From contig CM075656.1 of assembly GCA_037953625.1 (NCBI GenBank), forward strand, positions 78,759,001 to 78,823,000: a DNA stretch of 64,000 bases. The letters are read 5' to 3'. The position numbers and the translations under genes were made by a program. This document shows, one piece after another, positions 32,937 to 44,708 of this stretch (the stretch's first letter is position 1; the number at the start of each line of letters is the position of its first letter). The stretch is from Crotalaria pallida. Lineage: Eukaryota; Streptophyta; Magnoliopsida; Fabales; Fabaceae. The notes under the pieces are model-generated. The model saw only the letters and a program-made list of their open reading frames with translations, did no database searches and was not told where the DNA came from.

Positions 32937-33760
32937 AAATAGTGGGGTGGGGGTTCATTGCTTAAAAATGGGGTGCCAAAATTTCCAAGAGTCTCCCTCC
33001 CCTAGGTCCCATACTCCCATACGGTTTTCTTTGTAAAAGTGGGGTGGAAATTTTGCATTTTTATCTCATGTTTATGAGTGGTACATTTATAAGGTATAGA
33101 TAGGTTTAGAGAAATTAAATGAAGTAGAGACATGCATTGGTTGTAAATTTATTTAAGATAGGGTTATTAATTGCATGTCCCCTATAGGGTATTAGTAGGG
33201 TGGTTGTGCATTAATTAGGGTAAGGTGTGTTTAATTGGGTTGTCGTAGGGTCTTGTGCACTAATAAATGATTGTCTCACAAATTCAATGTTCAAATGCAC
33301 AAAATATACTCAAAACCCGTGCACCAAACTTAGACAGTAGAAAATAATATTTTTCTAATATCATAATAAATTTTTCTTACGTAATACTACAAAATAAAAA
33401 TTTCGTGGACTGCCAAAATAAATTCCAAACAGTACAAAAATAAATTCTTCATTTTATTACGATCGTTTTGACTATAAATTCGTCAAATTTCGATTTGCCA
33501 GTCAAAAGTTATGAATTTCCAAAGTTAAATAAAATCAAAGGAATCAATAAATAATCATTTCTTCAAAACACAAATTAATACTTCAAAATAAATCATTTAA
33601 ATCAATAATCAAATATTTAATAAATTTAAAACAATTCCCTCATTTCCACGTGTCATTATAAACCAATAATAATTTTTCTTCGTTTAAAAAGAATCGTCCA
33701 ATCAGAAATCAACGAAAATCAATTTATTATAATAGGGAAAATTGTGGGTATTACAGCTTA

Positions 33761-35674
33761 TGTGGCACGTTAAATTAAAATATTATAAAATTAAATTAAA
33801 AAGCATAATAAATAAACAAACATAATTAAAGAAAAATTATGTACTACCTATTTGCTTGAGTTGAGACGAAAGCATTTGTAGTATTAACTATTAAGAATAG
33901 AGATAACAATTTGCAATCAATTTTTTAGAATTCTTGCAAGTACGGCCCCATTTGAGATCCCATGAACCAAGATATCTCTTCATGGGGATGGGATGAGGAT
34001 GAGAAAGAAAATCTTCTCGAAAGTTTTTTGAAGAATGAAAAGAAAATCTCGCCAAAAAGAATAGTTATATAGAAAGGAACAAAACTTAAGTACAGTACCA
34101 TATGTACCTGTTGATACCCTGAAAAAAAAAATGACAACCCATTATCAAGGTTCAATTTCATGACAAGGCCCAAACTTATCAACAAAAAATAAAATCTTTG
34201 GCAAAGCACCAGCATGTACCAGATGCCCCCTAATAGCAAGGTATTGCCCGTGAGCGACTGAGCGCTCACCCATCAAGAAAAGGGTTGCCCAGTAGGTGTG
34301 CCCAAAGAGACATGCCCTCAAATGCACTACAATAACCACAAGATTTCAGAGGAAGAATAATGACGAAGTGAGGCGCGCCCAGGGCATATGGCCATATGCA
34401 GAGCGCACCCGCCCCAGAGAGTACACGTACAAACAAAGGCAACTCCAATTTCCCATAATCTCTACGGGCTACGGTTTGTGCAGGAAGCCAAAGAGAAATC
34501 TTTTGCTCACCTCACTTGGTCCTTCCCAAGTCAAAGCCAAGAATGGCATGCCTTGCACCCCCACTTCTCCTTGAGCCATTAATGACAATATCAAAATGAG
34601 GAAGAAAACAAAATGGGCATGATAAAGGAAGAATATGCAGCAGCCAAAGAGGAAAAGCATTACTCCTTCCGTCTCATTATCTTGGTAAAAAAATACAAAA
34701 GAATTTGTCTCATATCAAAGTAAACAAAAAATGAAAAATCTTAAAGATTGTATATTGTATCGATAATTGATAAGTAAGTAAGGAAAACATATTTAAAGAT
34801 TTTTTTGGAGGTAATATTGGAATATGTATTAATTGTAATGATATGAAAATTTGTATAATATCAATTTGTAATGAATGAATGAATCATGCATTATATTAAA
34901 CATATACTCTCTTATTTTCATTGACTTGTTTGACTTTTACCAAGATAATGGGACGGACGGAGTATTAACCAGTGGGTAAAAGCGGGAAAAACAATAACCA
35001 ATTCGTAAAAAATGCACTATAAATAGAGGGGACTACATCAACTTCAGCAACACAAACACTGGTTCTATTCTCTAAATCTCAAAGAAAGAACACTAAAGAG
35101 AAGTAATATTGAGAAACGTGAGAGAGAAAGGGGTGAACAACATAGCGAACACCCCAGTCACCATTGCAACAACTACTTCATCACTGTAGCCATTGTACCA
35201 ACGTTGCAGCCACCCCTCCATCACCATGGCCATTGCTTCACAAGCTGTAACTTCAGTTTCTCGTGCAAAGGGTGTCTCCACAAGGCTGGTCCATCAGAGG
35301 CGCACCCCACCACAGTAGAAGTAGTACTGATATTGTTCATTTACTTGTATTATCTGTATTACTTGTACACTCTTGAGGCCACAACTTCATTAAGTTTACA
35401 AACTCTATTATCATTGTATAATTAGTATCCTTTGAAATAAAAAGGATCCGAAACAGTACTGGTTGTGTTGTTCCCTTATCATAGCATGACATGTACATAA
35501 CATATTTTAATGAATTACACTTGATCATTCCCTAAAAAAATGTTCTTTTTTATTCTCTTCTTTTCTCATCGTTTAACCTTAACTTCCAAAATCACCTCAA
35601 CCTTCATCACTCAAAACCATGATATGCAAATATATTCATAAGTTTACATAAGTTTATGCTTAACTTTAATTATA
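33761..35674. other. between the two LTR units: MITE and promoter-like relic
   Basis: Bases 34140-34660 have near-balanced composition (GCGCCC, GGGCAT, GTGAGCG) unlike the flanks and may be an old retroelement fragment, but no domain is recognisable. A TATA-like CTATAAATAGAGGGG at 35019-35033 is followed by CAACTTCAGCAACACAAACAC, a plausible transcript leader. The downstream sequence (35090-35480) has no long coding frame, so this resembles an LTR or decayed gene promoter. Boundaries could not be found. Confidence 0.35.
34663..34962. mobile_element. Stowaway-like MITE
   Basis: Termini CTCCTTCCGTCTCATTATCT and the inverse of CTCCGTCCGTCCCATTATCT are flanked by TA on each side (34661-34662 and 34963-34964). 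Arms continue as CTTGGTAAAA on both sides. The element is 300 bp with an A/T-rich centre. Confidence 0.85.
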
Positions 35675-35679
35675 AGTTT

Positions 35680-38600
35680 TGTCGCGACCGTACCCGGAGG
35701 GCGCCGCGAAAAAAGAGATAAAATTGCATGTGGCGAATTGATTTATTTAAAAATAGAAAGATTTATGGAGTCGCCACCAATTGATTTATCCACAAAAATA
35801 GAATGGTGCAATTGGACACCTAAAAGAGTGGTCTGCGTATCAGAGTTTAGATTCGGGGGTTGGTTACGAGTAGGGAAGGTATTAGCACCCTACCACGCCC
35901 GTTCAAAGAACGGTACCTATTTGATCTTTATTAAGTGCTTGATTAATTTTGTTTGGTCTTTCATATATAAAAAAGTTTTTTTTTGTTATTTGTTTTATAT
36001 GTCCCATTTTTATCAGCATATTATCAAAAGTGATAAATGACTATGATAAAGAGACGGGCTGCTAAATAGCAGTTTTTATATGGAATGAAATCAAATCCTT
36101 TAACATTTTTGTACAACAATGGTGAATTTAAAATTCTCCTTCCGTAGAAAAAATGATTTGCAACAACCAAAATTTAATTCTAAATAAAATGATTATCTTC
36201 AAAATGATTTGCTTTTTTAAATATTTTATATTCACCATTGTCATAACGGTTAAGGATAAACGAATTTATTCACATTGATTTTAGTAATTAAAATTTGTAC
36301 AAATACTTTATTTTAATTTTTAGTGATTAGATCCAGCCAACACTCCTGACTAAATCTAGTATAAAAATATGCCTCAAGAATGTTAGATAAAATTTTACTT
36401 AATCGCAACCACGATCTTTTTCTAACTTTTTCATCGTCGGCAAAGATTTGAAATATTTTTTTTTTGTATAACAAAAGCATATTTTAGTATGATTTTACTA
36501 TTTTAAATTTGAAAATCAAACCCAACCAATACTCATGGTCAAATCTGATAATAAACATGCCTCAAGACTATCGGATAGATTCTACATAACCGTCACTCCG
36601 TTACCTTCCAATTTTTCTGTCATCGGCTTTATTCATGTGCATTATTTAATTAATAGTTGTTTTGAAATTATTTTGGGATTAAGATTTTATTTGCATCTTT
36701 TAAATCCCACCAGCACTCCTGGTAAAAATTTAAAGGATGGTCCTCACCTCAAGAAAATCGCAATTTTACTGATACTTCAGCAAATCATGGGTATTCCGTC
36801 GTTGGTCTTAATTCGCAAATAAATATTAATTTGTTAATTGTCTTGAAATTATTTTGTAATTAAGATTTTGTTGGCATCATTTTAAATCCCACCAGCACTC
36901 CTGGTAAAAATTTAAAAGATAATCCTCACCTCAAGAAAACCGCAATTTTACCGATGCTTCAGCAAATCGTGGGTATTCCGTCGTCGGTCTTAATTCGCAA
37001 ATATTCTTAAGCTATTTGGGAAGAAAAAAAAATAAATAAATATTTTCTATTTTAGTGCCTGACAGGAATGTACCTGCTCCTACGTATCCCTCGATACAAT
37101 AGGGAACTCAAGGCTACGTAGTTCTTTTGATAATTGAAGTTTTTGACAAATTATTGGTTATTTGTTATTTATGAAGATCGACTTTTTAATTAATTTTTTA
37201 GATATTATTAATATTTTTTTTTTAAAAAAAATGATTTTTATCATTTATGGGTAACAAAATCAAATTACTCTTTTTTTTAAATGAAAGTTCTATTCTTTTT
37301 GTGTTTTTTCGAATATTTTGGTAAATACAATAAACAAACATACAAAGAAAATAAATAAAAAAAAAGGTACTAAAAAAGAAAAAAAAATTGTGGTTTTATT
37401 TATTTATTTATATTTTTTTCAATTTTTTAATAATTACTTTCTATCATTTTTATTATTATTTTATTTAAAAAAAAAGTTACTGGACCGGTTCGGTTCAGAC
37501 CGGTCGGTCCAGACCGAACCAGTCAAAGGAGGGGACAGGAGTGGAGGACAGGCAGCCACGTGGCGTCCTCTGGTTGGCTGCATGTGGTGGCTGCAGGTCC
37601 CTTTTGACCAGATCCAACGGTCCAGATCAAATCCTTTAATTTGAATGAACGGATGAGATTGAACTTGCTTTTATCACATACCCCTAGGTCCTATGTTATT
37701 ATGGTGCAACCTTTTTATTATCCGTCAGATCTCTAGAGATTTAGATCCAACGGTTATTAACTTAGAGTTCATCATATTTATTTGTGCCTTAACACACAGG
37801 ATTATTAGAATCTTTTTATGAATGGTATGGTGTGCTACGGTCTACAGCCTGCGGTGCACTCTCAGTTTTCAGACCGTTAGATTAGTATCATAGCTGAATC
37901 GAATGGTTAAAAATCACTTACCTTCTCTGCTCCTGGAAAACGACGGTGCACGCTAGAAATGCCTCTAATCATACCAAATTTTAATGCTTCCTCCGTGTCT
38001 TCTTCTTTCTTCTTCAATTCTTCTTCCTCTGCTCCTCTTTCCCGTTTTCTTCCTTTCTTCTTTTTTTTTTTTTTTTTTTAAACAAGCTCCTTCTTATTTT
38101 TTAGTCTTTTCTCTTTTTTTTTTAAAAAAAAACTCAGCAGTACTCTCACTCTATTAGCTTCCTCGGTCCTCTTTCTCTCTCAAATTTTTCTTTTTAGGAC
38201 TAGAACTGGTATTTATAAAGAACAAGCTTGAGGAGCCATTAATGCTTTGTTCATTTTTTTCTCCTTTACTGTTCATCCAAGTTGTGAAAAATTAATTACG
38301 ACTGCTGTAACTTTGAATTTGAACTCAGAGGCTTGGGGTTGTGAGTATCTTCTCCTGCAACTACGAATGATGGGTTTGAAATCTGTATACAGATCTTGCC
38401 ATGCAGAGAGAGTAAATTAAGGAGTAGGGGATGACTATTGTGCCAAGTGAGTCGTCCATGGTAGCTTGTAGGGCAGCCGTAAATGGTTGAAAAATTGCAT
38501 CTGCTGCTACTGTTGTTGCTTTTGTTTCTTTTTTTTTTTTTTAGTATCATTGCTGCCTGCTAGACTAATTGTGAAGGGAAAGAAAAACTGGGTTTGGGCC

Positions 38601-38715
38601 TAGGTGGAACCGGGTCATCTTAGTGAATTTGTCATTTTTCTTCTTCTATTTTTTTTTGAAATTTTTATTATTATTTTTTAATCTTGAAAGATTGGGACAA
38701 AATTGGGTGTCAACA
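35680..38715 (+). mobile_element. Ogre/Tat-like solo LTR, 3.0 kb
   Basis: It starts TGTCGCGACCGTACCCGGAG and ends GGGTGTCAACA. Exact 5-bp duplications AGTTT flank it (35675-35679 and 38716-38720). GGAGTCGCCACCAATT near the start and the GGTGTCAACA end match my recollection of Ogre/Tat-lineage LTRs in legumes. No internal genes or second LTR, so a solo LTR. The 5' third carries a degenerate tandem array (36328-37010). The central part has a palindromic GGTTCGGTTCAGACCGGTCG stretch near 37487. The 3' part has TATA-like TATTTATAAAG (about 38210) and CT-rich tracts. Confidence 0.85.
36328..37010 (+). repeat. tandem subrepeats (period about 182-190 bp, 4 units) in the Ogre-like LTR
   Basis: Units begin near 36328, 36519, 36702 and 36884. 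Each starts with a CCA-CC/GCC-AGCACTCCTGGTAAA-type motif, then CTCAAGA, and a TCAT/CGTCGGTCTT segment. The last two units are nearly identical; the first two are more diverged. Period and location rule out CRISPR-type or centromeric arrays as an explanation. Confidence 0.8.
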
Positions 38716-38720
38716 AGTTT

Positions 38721-39260
38721 AAAGCTAATTTTTGTTTTTAATCTTTAAAAGTTGGAACTGTTTTTATTCTAGTCTTTAAAACTTTGTCTCACCAAGACCA
38801 AACCCTAATTTTTAAAAACTTTGGTTTTGGTCCTTTGCTTTGCCACATATGCAAGAGGATGGTGACAATGGTGACATGGCAAAAGGTCAATGGTGAAAAT
38901 GAAGGGACTCACACAGGCCAAGTAAAATGGGCCATGACTAATGGATCCACTCTAAGCTCATAATCGTTGTTGCCATTGCTTTGCACAAGAGGAAATGTAA
39001 ACCCATTTCTTATTCGGGTCTTGGTAATAAGTGTCCTAAATAAATCAACAAGATAATGTTGATTTATTGCATATAAGTGTTGGAAAATGTAACTTTTGGT
39101 GTTTTCAAGAGAGAAAATAATGTTGATTTATTGCATTTTTCCACCTTTAATAAAAGGGCACTTGTTAGCATTTGTCTTCTTATTCAATCTCCGTCCAATG
39201 TGGGACTTGAAAAAAAATGTCAGGCATCCAAGAAATGAGAGAAGAAACTGAGTTCTTACA
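38721..39260. other. short intergenic stretch, no gene
   Basis: AT-rich. AATGTTGATTTATTGCAT occurs twice (about 39054 and 39120). No coding evidence. Confidence 0.4.
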
Positions 39261-39262
39261 TA

Positions 39263-39547
39263 CTCCCTCCGGCTTGAAATATAAGCAACAAAAATCATAA
39301 CTATCTTGGTTTAAAATATAAGCAAAATTAACCAATTTTCTTAAATTTTATTTCATTCCCAATGTCACTTTCCTAAAACATTCCTAGAAAATTATTAACT
39401 TATTTAATTTTTGTTCCATTCCAATGCAACCTTCCTAAAATACCTCTATTCTTTTATAAATTTGAGAAAATTAAATACAATCAACTAACCTTCTTAATAA
39501 GCGTAAAATAATTAGTTAGTTTTGCTTATAATTCAAGCCGGAAGGAG
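39263..39547. mobile_element. Stowaway-like MITE
   Basis: Termini CTCCCTCCGGCTTGAAATAT and the inverse of CTCCTTCCGGCTTGAATTAT are flanked by TA on both sides (39261-39262 and 39548-39549). The arms both continue AAGCAAAA. Length 285 bp. Confidence 0.88.
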
Positions 39548-39932
39548 TATTAATTTGGTCCCTCAAAATTTTCATGATTCAAAAACTAAATTGATGTTTT
39601 AGAAAATTTTAAAAAACTAAATGTCTATTTACATGTTTTCATTATCTAAATTAATATTATAAAAAAAAATCAAGGATTAAGTTAGTAATTCAATCTCCGA
39701 TTAATGAAATCACCTGTCTAGAACGAAAATGAAATCATGTATGTCACGAGTTCTTTAAATCATTGTTGCGAGTTTTTGCTTCCCAAATTAAATAACCATT
39801 AACCGATACTCATTTTATTTTATATGTTAAGATGATTTGAGCCTACAAAGATTGAAATTGAAAGGATGTAAGATATTAATTATCTCAGGTAAAGAACATG
39901 CGACTTTTATGAAAAAAAATAATTAAATAATG

Positions 39933-40827
39933 GGCTTAATTGCATAATTGGTCTTTTATCTTATTTATTAGATTCACTTTGGTCCTTTATCTTTTTTTTT
40001 GCAATTTGCTGGTCCTTTATTTTTTTTAAAAATTCAGTTTGGTCCTTCCGTTAAAATAAAGTTAAATGAGAAGGAATATTCCAAGAATATTCCCCCTTCT
40101 AGGCTTAATTGCATAATTGGTCCTTTATCTTATTTATTAGATTCACTTTGGTCCTTTATCTTAATATTCCAAGAATATTCCCTCTTCTTCTTCTTCTTCC
40201 TCTACTCTTTCCTTACAGCGGCGACGGCCACCATGGGCTCAACCCTCTTCCCTCGAAAATCATCAAATTTCTTCAATATTCTTCAATTTTTCACGGTTTT
40301 TAATCTTTATTTTCATTATTCCTCAAACAAATTCGTGTTTTTCGTTCTTTTTTCCTCAAAATCCAAATTCTAGGGTCCCTTTTCTAAAATCTTGGTTATC
40401 AACAATGGTCTCCTCCTCTGAACCTGCTGGAAAACGTGTGAAAACACGTGCAAAACGCTTCAACAATTCCAAGTAATTTCTAAAAATGGCGGCGATAGTG
40501 GCATGGGCCGTGGCGGCGATGCTCATGGTGGTTGTCGCCGCTGTAAGGAGAGAGCAGAGGAAGAGGAAGAAGAAGAGGGAATATTCTTGGAATATTAAGA
40601 TAAAGGACCAAAGTGAATCTAATAAGTAAGATAAAGGACCAATTATGCAATTAAGCCTAGAAGGGGAAATATTCTTGGAATATTCCTTCTCATTTAACTT
40701 TATTTTAACGGAAGGACCAAACTGAATCTTTAGAAAAAAATAAAGGACCAGTAAATTGCAAAAAAAAAGATAAAGGACCAAAGTGAATCTAATAAATAAA
40801 ATAAAGGACCAATTATGCAATTAAGCC
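39933..40827. mobile_element. long-TIR foldback element (Mutator-like), 895 bp
   Basis: Both ends read GGCTTAATTGCATAATTGGT inward, with TIR arms of nearly 290 bases. The terminal ~60 bases occur a second time within each arm (about 40102-40165 and 40596-40658), so each arm is itself a tandem of the terminus. The site duplication TTAAATAATG (39923-39932 and 40828-40837) is exact. Copy B of the segmental duplication has a single uninterrupted version of this site. The central 300 bases contain GC-rich GGCGGCGA/TCGCCGCT inverted segments and no convincing gene. Confidence 0.9.
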
Positions 40828-41156
40828 TTAAATAATGAAGGATTAACTAATAAATTGGGTAAAATGGAGCAATTTTTTTAGTAAATATTGCTTGATAAAA
40901 GTATCAATTTAGATCTTTATTATTTTAATTTTGTGTATTTTTATTTTTCATCATATATGTATACTTGTGTAATATATAATATTTATTTTTCAGCATATAT
41001 ACATGTATGTGCTGTGTTTTAATGGTGACCATTCAGTCACCCGTTATCCCATTATCTCATTTTTAGGATCGGCCGCTCTACTCAACTATTTAGAATTAAC
41101 TACCTAGGAGTAAATACGCAAGATTATAGATGAAAGTTTTTTTCCTAACTTGAGTA

Positions 41157-41431
41157 CTCCCTCCAATCTCTATCATAAGAAGAAGAAAAAATACTTCATT
41201 AGTGGTTTTAAATATAAACAAAATTAATTAATTTTTTATTCTCAATACAATCATTCCTAAAATATCCTTGTAAAATGGAAATGGTTGAATCATTTCATTT
41301 TTTTTCATTCCCAATATAGTTTACTAAACTAGTCTATATTTTATGAATTTGAGAAAATTAAATGCATCTAACTATTTTTATTAATACCTGTGTCGGTAGT
41401 TATTTTTGTTAATAAACAAAATCGGAAGGAG
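41157..41431. mobile_element. Stowaway-like MITE in copy A
   Basis: CTCCCTCCAATC at the left and the inverse of CTCCTTCCGATTTTG at the right are flanked by TA (41155-41156 and 41432-41433). The equivalent element is present in copy B, ending at 42843 (GATCGGAAGGAG/TA), with its left end eroded. It therefore predates the duplication. Confidence 0.65.
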
Positions 41432-42084
41432 TATACCAAAAATGTCAGTGTACTCCGTAGGAAATTGAAGTGACTGCATGAAATTTTAACCATTGAAAAT
41501 AATTTCTTTTATATTTAAATTTTGAAGAAAAAATTGTATATAAAATTTTAACCATTGGATTATTGACTTCACAAGTGACTGCATCCTTTGTGAAATCAGA
41601 TAATCCAGGTCCATACTTCATCCAAATATTGTTGCTATGCGTTTGCGACATGTGCTGCTCTAGAAGTTGTTGTTCATTGTGTTTACAGAAAAAGGGTAGT
41701 GTTCTATCTCCCCTCAAAACATTTATGACAACTTAATTCATAGTCATGAAGAAGATAGATGACGCAATATAATAGATGCATTTGAATGGATGTGGGTAAT
41801 TGGTGTTGTGGTAGCGGCAGTGTATCCCTATGCAGGAAGATTCCAACAACCCTCCCTCATTCAAACTAGACCAATTCTAAACCTCAAAAAAAACCAAATC
41901 ATTTTATGAGTTGAAAAGGATCAGTTGACCAAGCCAACAAATCATCCACTCTTACCTTTGAACTTATAAAAAATGATTTGGTTTTGAAAAAATTGTTAAA
42001 AGAACCAAATTTTAAGGTGAGGTTCTGTTTAGGTTAGGTTTAGTTGAAATGGTTTTTTTTTTTTAAAAAAAAAAACAGGCCTGG

Positions 42085-42089
<5 letters not shown>

Positions 42090-42123
<34 letters not shown>

Positions 42124-42166
42124 TTGATTTTATCATTTATTCTTTTAAACGTTTGTTATTGCAGTT

Positions 42167-42197
<31 letters not shown>
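42090..42197. repeat. AT/TG dinucleotide tracts at the left edge of copy B
   Basis: An (AT)n tract at about 42090-42120 and a (GT)n(AT)n tract at about 42168-42197 lie just before the start of duplication copy B. They mark a plausible breakpoint. Confidence 0.8.
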
Positions 42198-43040
42198 TGA
42201 AAGGATGTAAGATATTAATTATTTCACGTAAATAACATGTGACTTTTATGAAAAAATATAAATAATTAAATAATGAATGATTAAATAATAAATTGGGTAA
42301 AATGGAGCAATTTTTATAGTAAATATTGCTTGATGAAAGTATCAATTTAGATCTTTATTATTTTAATTTTGTGTATTTTTATTTTTCATCATATATGTGT
42401 ACTTGTGTAATATAAAATTTTCATTTTTCAGCATATATACATGCATGTATGTGTTTTAATGGTTAGTTATCCGCTATCCCATTATCTCATTATAGGATCA
42501 GTTGCTCTGTTCCAACTATTTATAATTAACTACCTAGGAGTAAATATGCAAGATGATGGGTGAAAGATTTTTTCTAATTTTACCTGAGAGTAGTAAAAAA
42601 AAACACTTCATTAGTGGTATTAAATATAAGTAAAATTAATTAATCTTCTATTCTCAATACAATCATTCCTAAAATATCCTTATAAAATGGTTGAATCATT
42701 TAATTTTTATTTCATTGTCAATACAAGTTTACTAAACGGGTCTATTTTTTTTTTATAAATTTGAGAAAATTAAATGCATCTAACTATTTTTCTTAATACT
42801 TGTGTCGGTAGTTATTTTTGCTAATAAACAAGATCGGAAGGAGTATATGAAAAATGTCAATGTACTCCGTAGGAAATGGATTCTATGCAGTGACTGCAAG
42901 AAATTTTAACGATTGAAAATAATTTCTTTTATATTTAAATTTTGAACAGAAAAAATTGTATATAAAATTTTAACTATTCAATTATTGACTTCACAAGTGA
43001 CTGTATCTTTGTGAAATAAGAGAATACAGGTCCGTACTCC
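42197..43040 (+). repeat. segmental duplication, copy B (empty-site copy)
   Basis: It is the counterpart of 39868-41621, about 1.45 kb to the right. Around 42265 it reads AATTAAATAATGAATGA with no insertion, where copy A carries the long-TIR element. Divergence is scattered substitutions and short indels, so the duplication is not recent. Confidence 0.85.
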
Positions 43041-44416
43041 ACAACTTAAAAACTAAAAGAGTTTTCACTTGGAGATAAGACTAGAAATTATCTATGTCAA
43101 AGCACCGTTCATATATAACATATTCAGTGTCAACCAGGCATTTGATAATTTTTAAAAATACAATGTTATGATAAGGTTTATATTAACATGGATTTTAAAA
43201 GGGCACCTACAAATTAGACAAAGTATTAGGATTTCATTTTTCCAAAGTTATAACACAATTAGTGTTAATGTTTAGCTAAAAATTAAATTGATTAAAACCA
43301 AGCGAGCTTGATTGAGCAGAAGGGCTAATCCAAATTTAAACAAGATCGAAGGTTCGATCCTAAGTTTGTATATACAACACCTTTAAATTACTTAATTGAT
43401 CATACCCAATAGAGACACCTACAACTTTGCCAGTAGATTAGTTAACATGACAAATTCAATTGAAACGTTGATAATATCTTACCAAAAAATCAAATTGATA
43501 AGGTTTCTTTATCCAGATGTTTGGGTTGATTTCACATGTAACTATAACAAGTCTTTCTCTTTATAATTGAATCTCTTAATTGTATTGAGCATGCATTTGT
43601 TTTTTTTGTTTTAATTATAATTATGTTTAACTTCAATTTTTTTCCGTGATATGAGTTGAAATTTCTGCATAATTATTTTTAAAAAATAAAAATTAACATT
43701 AAAATATTAATTTCAGATAATTTTAAGTAGCAACGTTAATTCCTAAAAAAATGATAACATTAAGCTGTAATTTTAACGTAAATAATGATTTAACATATCT
43801 TATAATTAATAATACAGAGAACAATAGATAAATTGGATTGTGAAATTTTTTTCATTGTCAAATTTTATCACTAAAAAAATAAAATATCAAAACAATCATT
43901 TAAATAACATAAATGATTACATTACATTTTGTTCACCTATCATTCTTATTCACCGTACATTGAGTAGAGCAACTGCACCAGTTAAAATATTCCCTCTATT
44001 TTTATTAATCTGACATATTTCAAACAAAACATACCCTTTAATAAATGCAATCATTACTTAAATTTCTTACACTAATTATATTTTTTTCCCATTATACCCT
44101 TTGTATCTCCGTAATCATTACTTTTTCTTCACTACTAACGAAAACCAATACTCAATTAAATAAGGGTAATTATGAAAAATAACATTTGTTACACTCTTGA
44201 AATCATCAAAACGACAGATAAAAAGAAATAAAAAACTTCTTCAAAGAAGGACAATTAAATAGGAACAGTCGGAGTACCATAGTAGGGGACAAAAAAAGGT
44301 GCCCTAATTAGGGGCAATAAGATCATAAGATCATTAGCTATATAAACGCGAACGATTTTACTGTGTCCACTCCCTAAGAGGAGTGTAAGGAGTGGGCTGG
44401 TCCCCTATTTTTTTTA
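43041..44416. other. intergenic stretch with a possible SINE head
   Basis: At about 43295-43370, TGATTGAGCAGAAGG followed 35 bases later by GGTTCGATCC resembles RNA polymerase III A and B boxes of a tRNA-derived SINE; no tail or duplication was found. A degenerate Stowaway-like pair may bound about 43990-44275 (TTCCCTCTATTTTTATTAAT... CAGTCGGAGTA). No gene. Confidence 0.3.
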
Positions 44417-44708
44417 GGCTTAATTGCACTTTTGATCCCCCAATTTTCTCAATTTGGCGATTTTGGTCCCCCAACTTTTAATTTGGCGATTTTGGTCCCC
44501 CAATTTACGATTTGTAGCGATTTTGGTCCCTCCGTCAATTCCACCGTTAACGGTGTTGACGTGGCTGCTGACACGTGTCCCTCTGGTAAATTGGGGGACC
44601 AAAATCGCTACAAATCGTAAATTGGGGGACTAAAATCGTCAAATTAAAAGTTGAAGGACCAAAATCGCCAAATTGAGAAAATTGGGGGACCAAAAGTGCA
44701 ATTAAGCC
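44417..44708. mobile_element. 292-bp near-palindromic TIR element, copy 1
   Basis: The ends GGCTTAATTGCACTTTTGAT and its inverse arms span almost the whole element. The arms carry repeated GGCGATTTTGGTCCCCCAA units. The centre is ACACGTGTCC next to CCGTTAACGGTG. The terminus resembles that of the 895-bp element at 39933. Flanking duplication is unclear because the left side is a T run. Confidence 0.8.

Larger units (their letters stand above)
26924..33755 (-). mobile_element. giant LTR-type unit (probable solo LTR), 6.8 kb
   Basis: On the minus strand it begins TGTAATACCCACAATTTTCC and ends GGGATGTTACA. The ends are thus TG...CA, with TGTAA/TTACA short inverted repeats. Exact 5-bp duplications GCTTA flank it (26919-26923 and 33756-33760). 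No second copy of either terminus occurs inside, and there are no gag, protease, RT or integrase frames. A solo LTR left by unequal recombination is therefore the simplest reading; a large non-autonomous derivative is the alternative. Without the nested Cassandra unit it is about 6.4 kb, very long for an LTR. On the minus strand it holds, in order, a promoter-like region (about 32936), a CT/GA-rich leader ending at a strong donor, a long AT-rich section, and a 148-codon ORF near its 3' end. It is probably Ty3/gypsy (Tekay/Del-like or Tat-like termini), by inference. Confidence 0.8.
39868..41621 (+). repeat. segmental duplication, copy A (interrupted by a TIR element)
   Basis: It matches 42197-43040 in the same orientation. 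Shared blocks include ATTGAAAGGATGTAAGATAT, AATTGGGTAAAATGGAGCAA, CCCATTATCTCATT, AACTACCTAGGAGTAAATA and TTGACTTCACAAGTGACTG. After removing the 895-bp insertion and one target-site copy, the length (about 849) equals copy B (about 844). Confidence 0.85.

Noticed and set aside
36328..37010. CRISPR-like or satellite array
   Set aside because: The period is about 182-190 bp with no spacers, only four diverged units, and it lies wholly inside an LTR of a plant genome.
40356..40820. 154-codon minus-strand frame and its plus-strand counterpart (39999-40373)
   Set aside because: Both translate the same long TIR (HNWSFILFIRFTL) of the foldback element, not a protein gene.
41445..41717. 90-codon minus-strand frame
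   Set aside because: It overlaps the edge of the segmental duplication; the homologous part in copy B is not open, and no family is recognisable.
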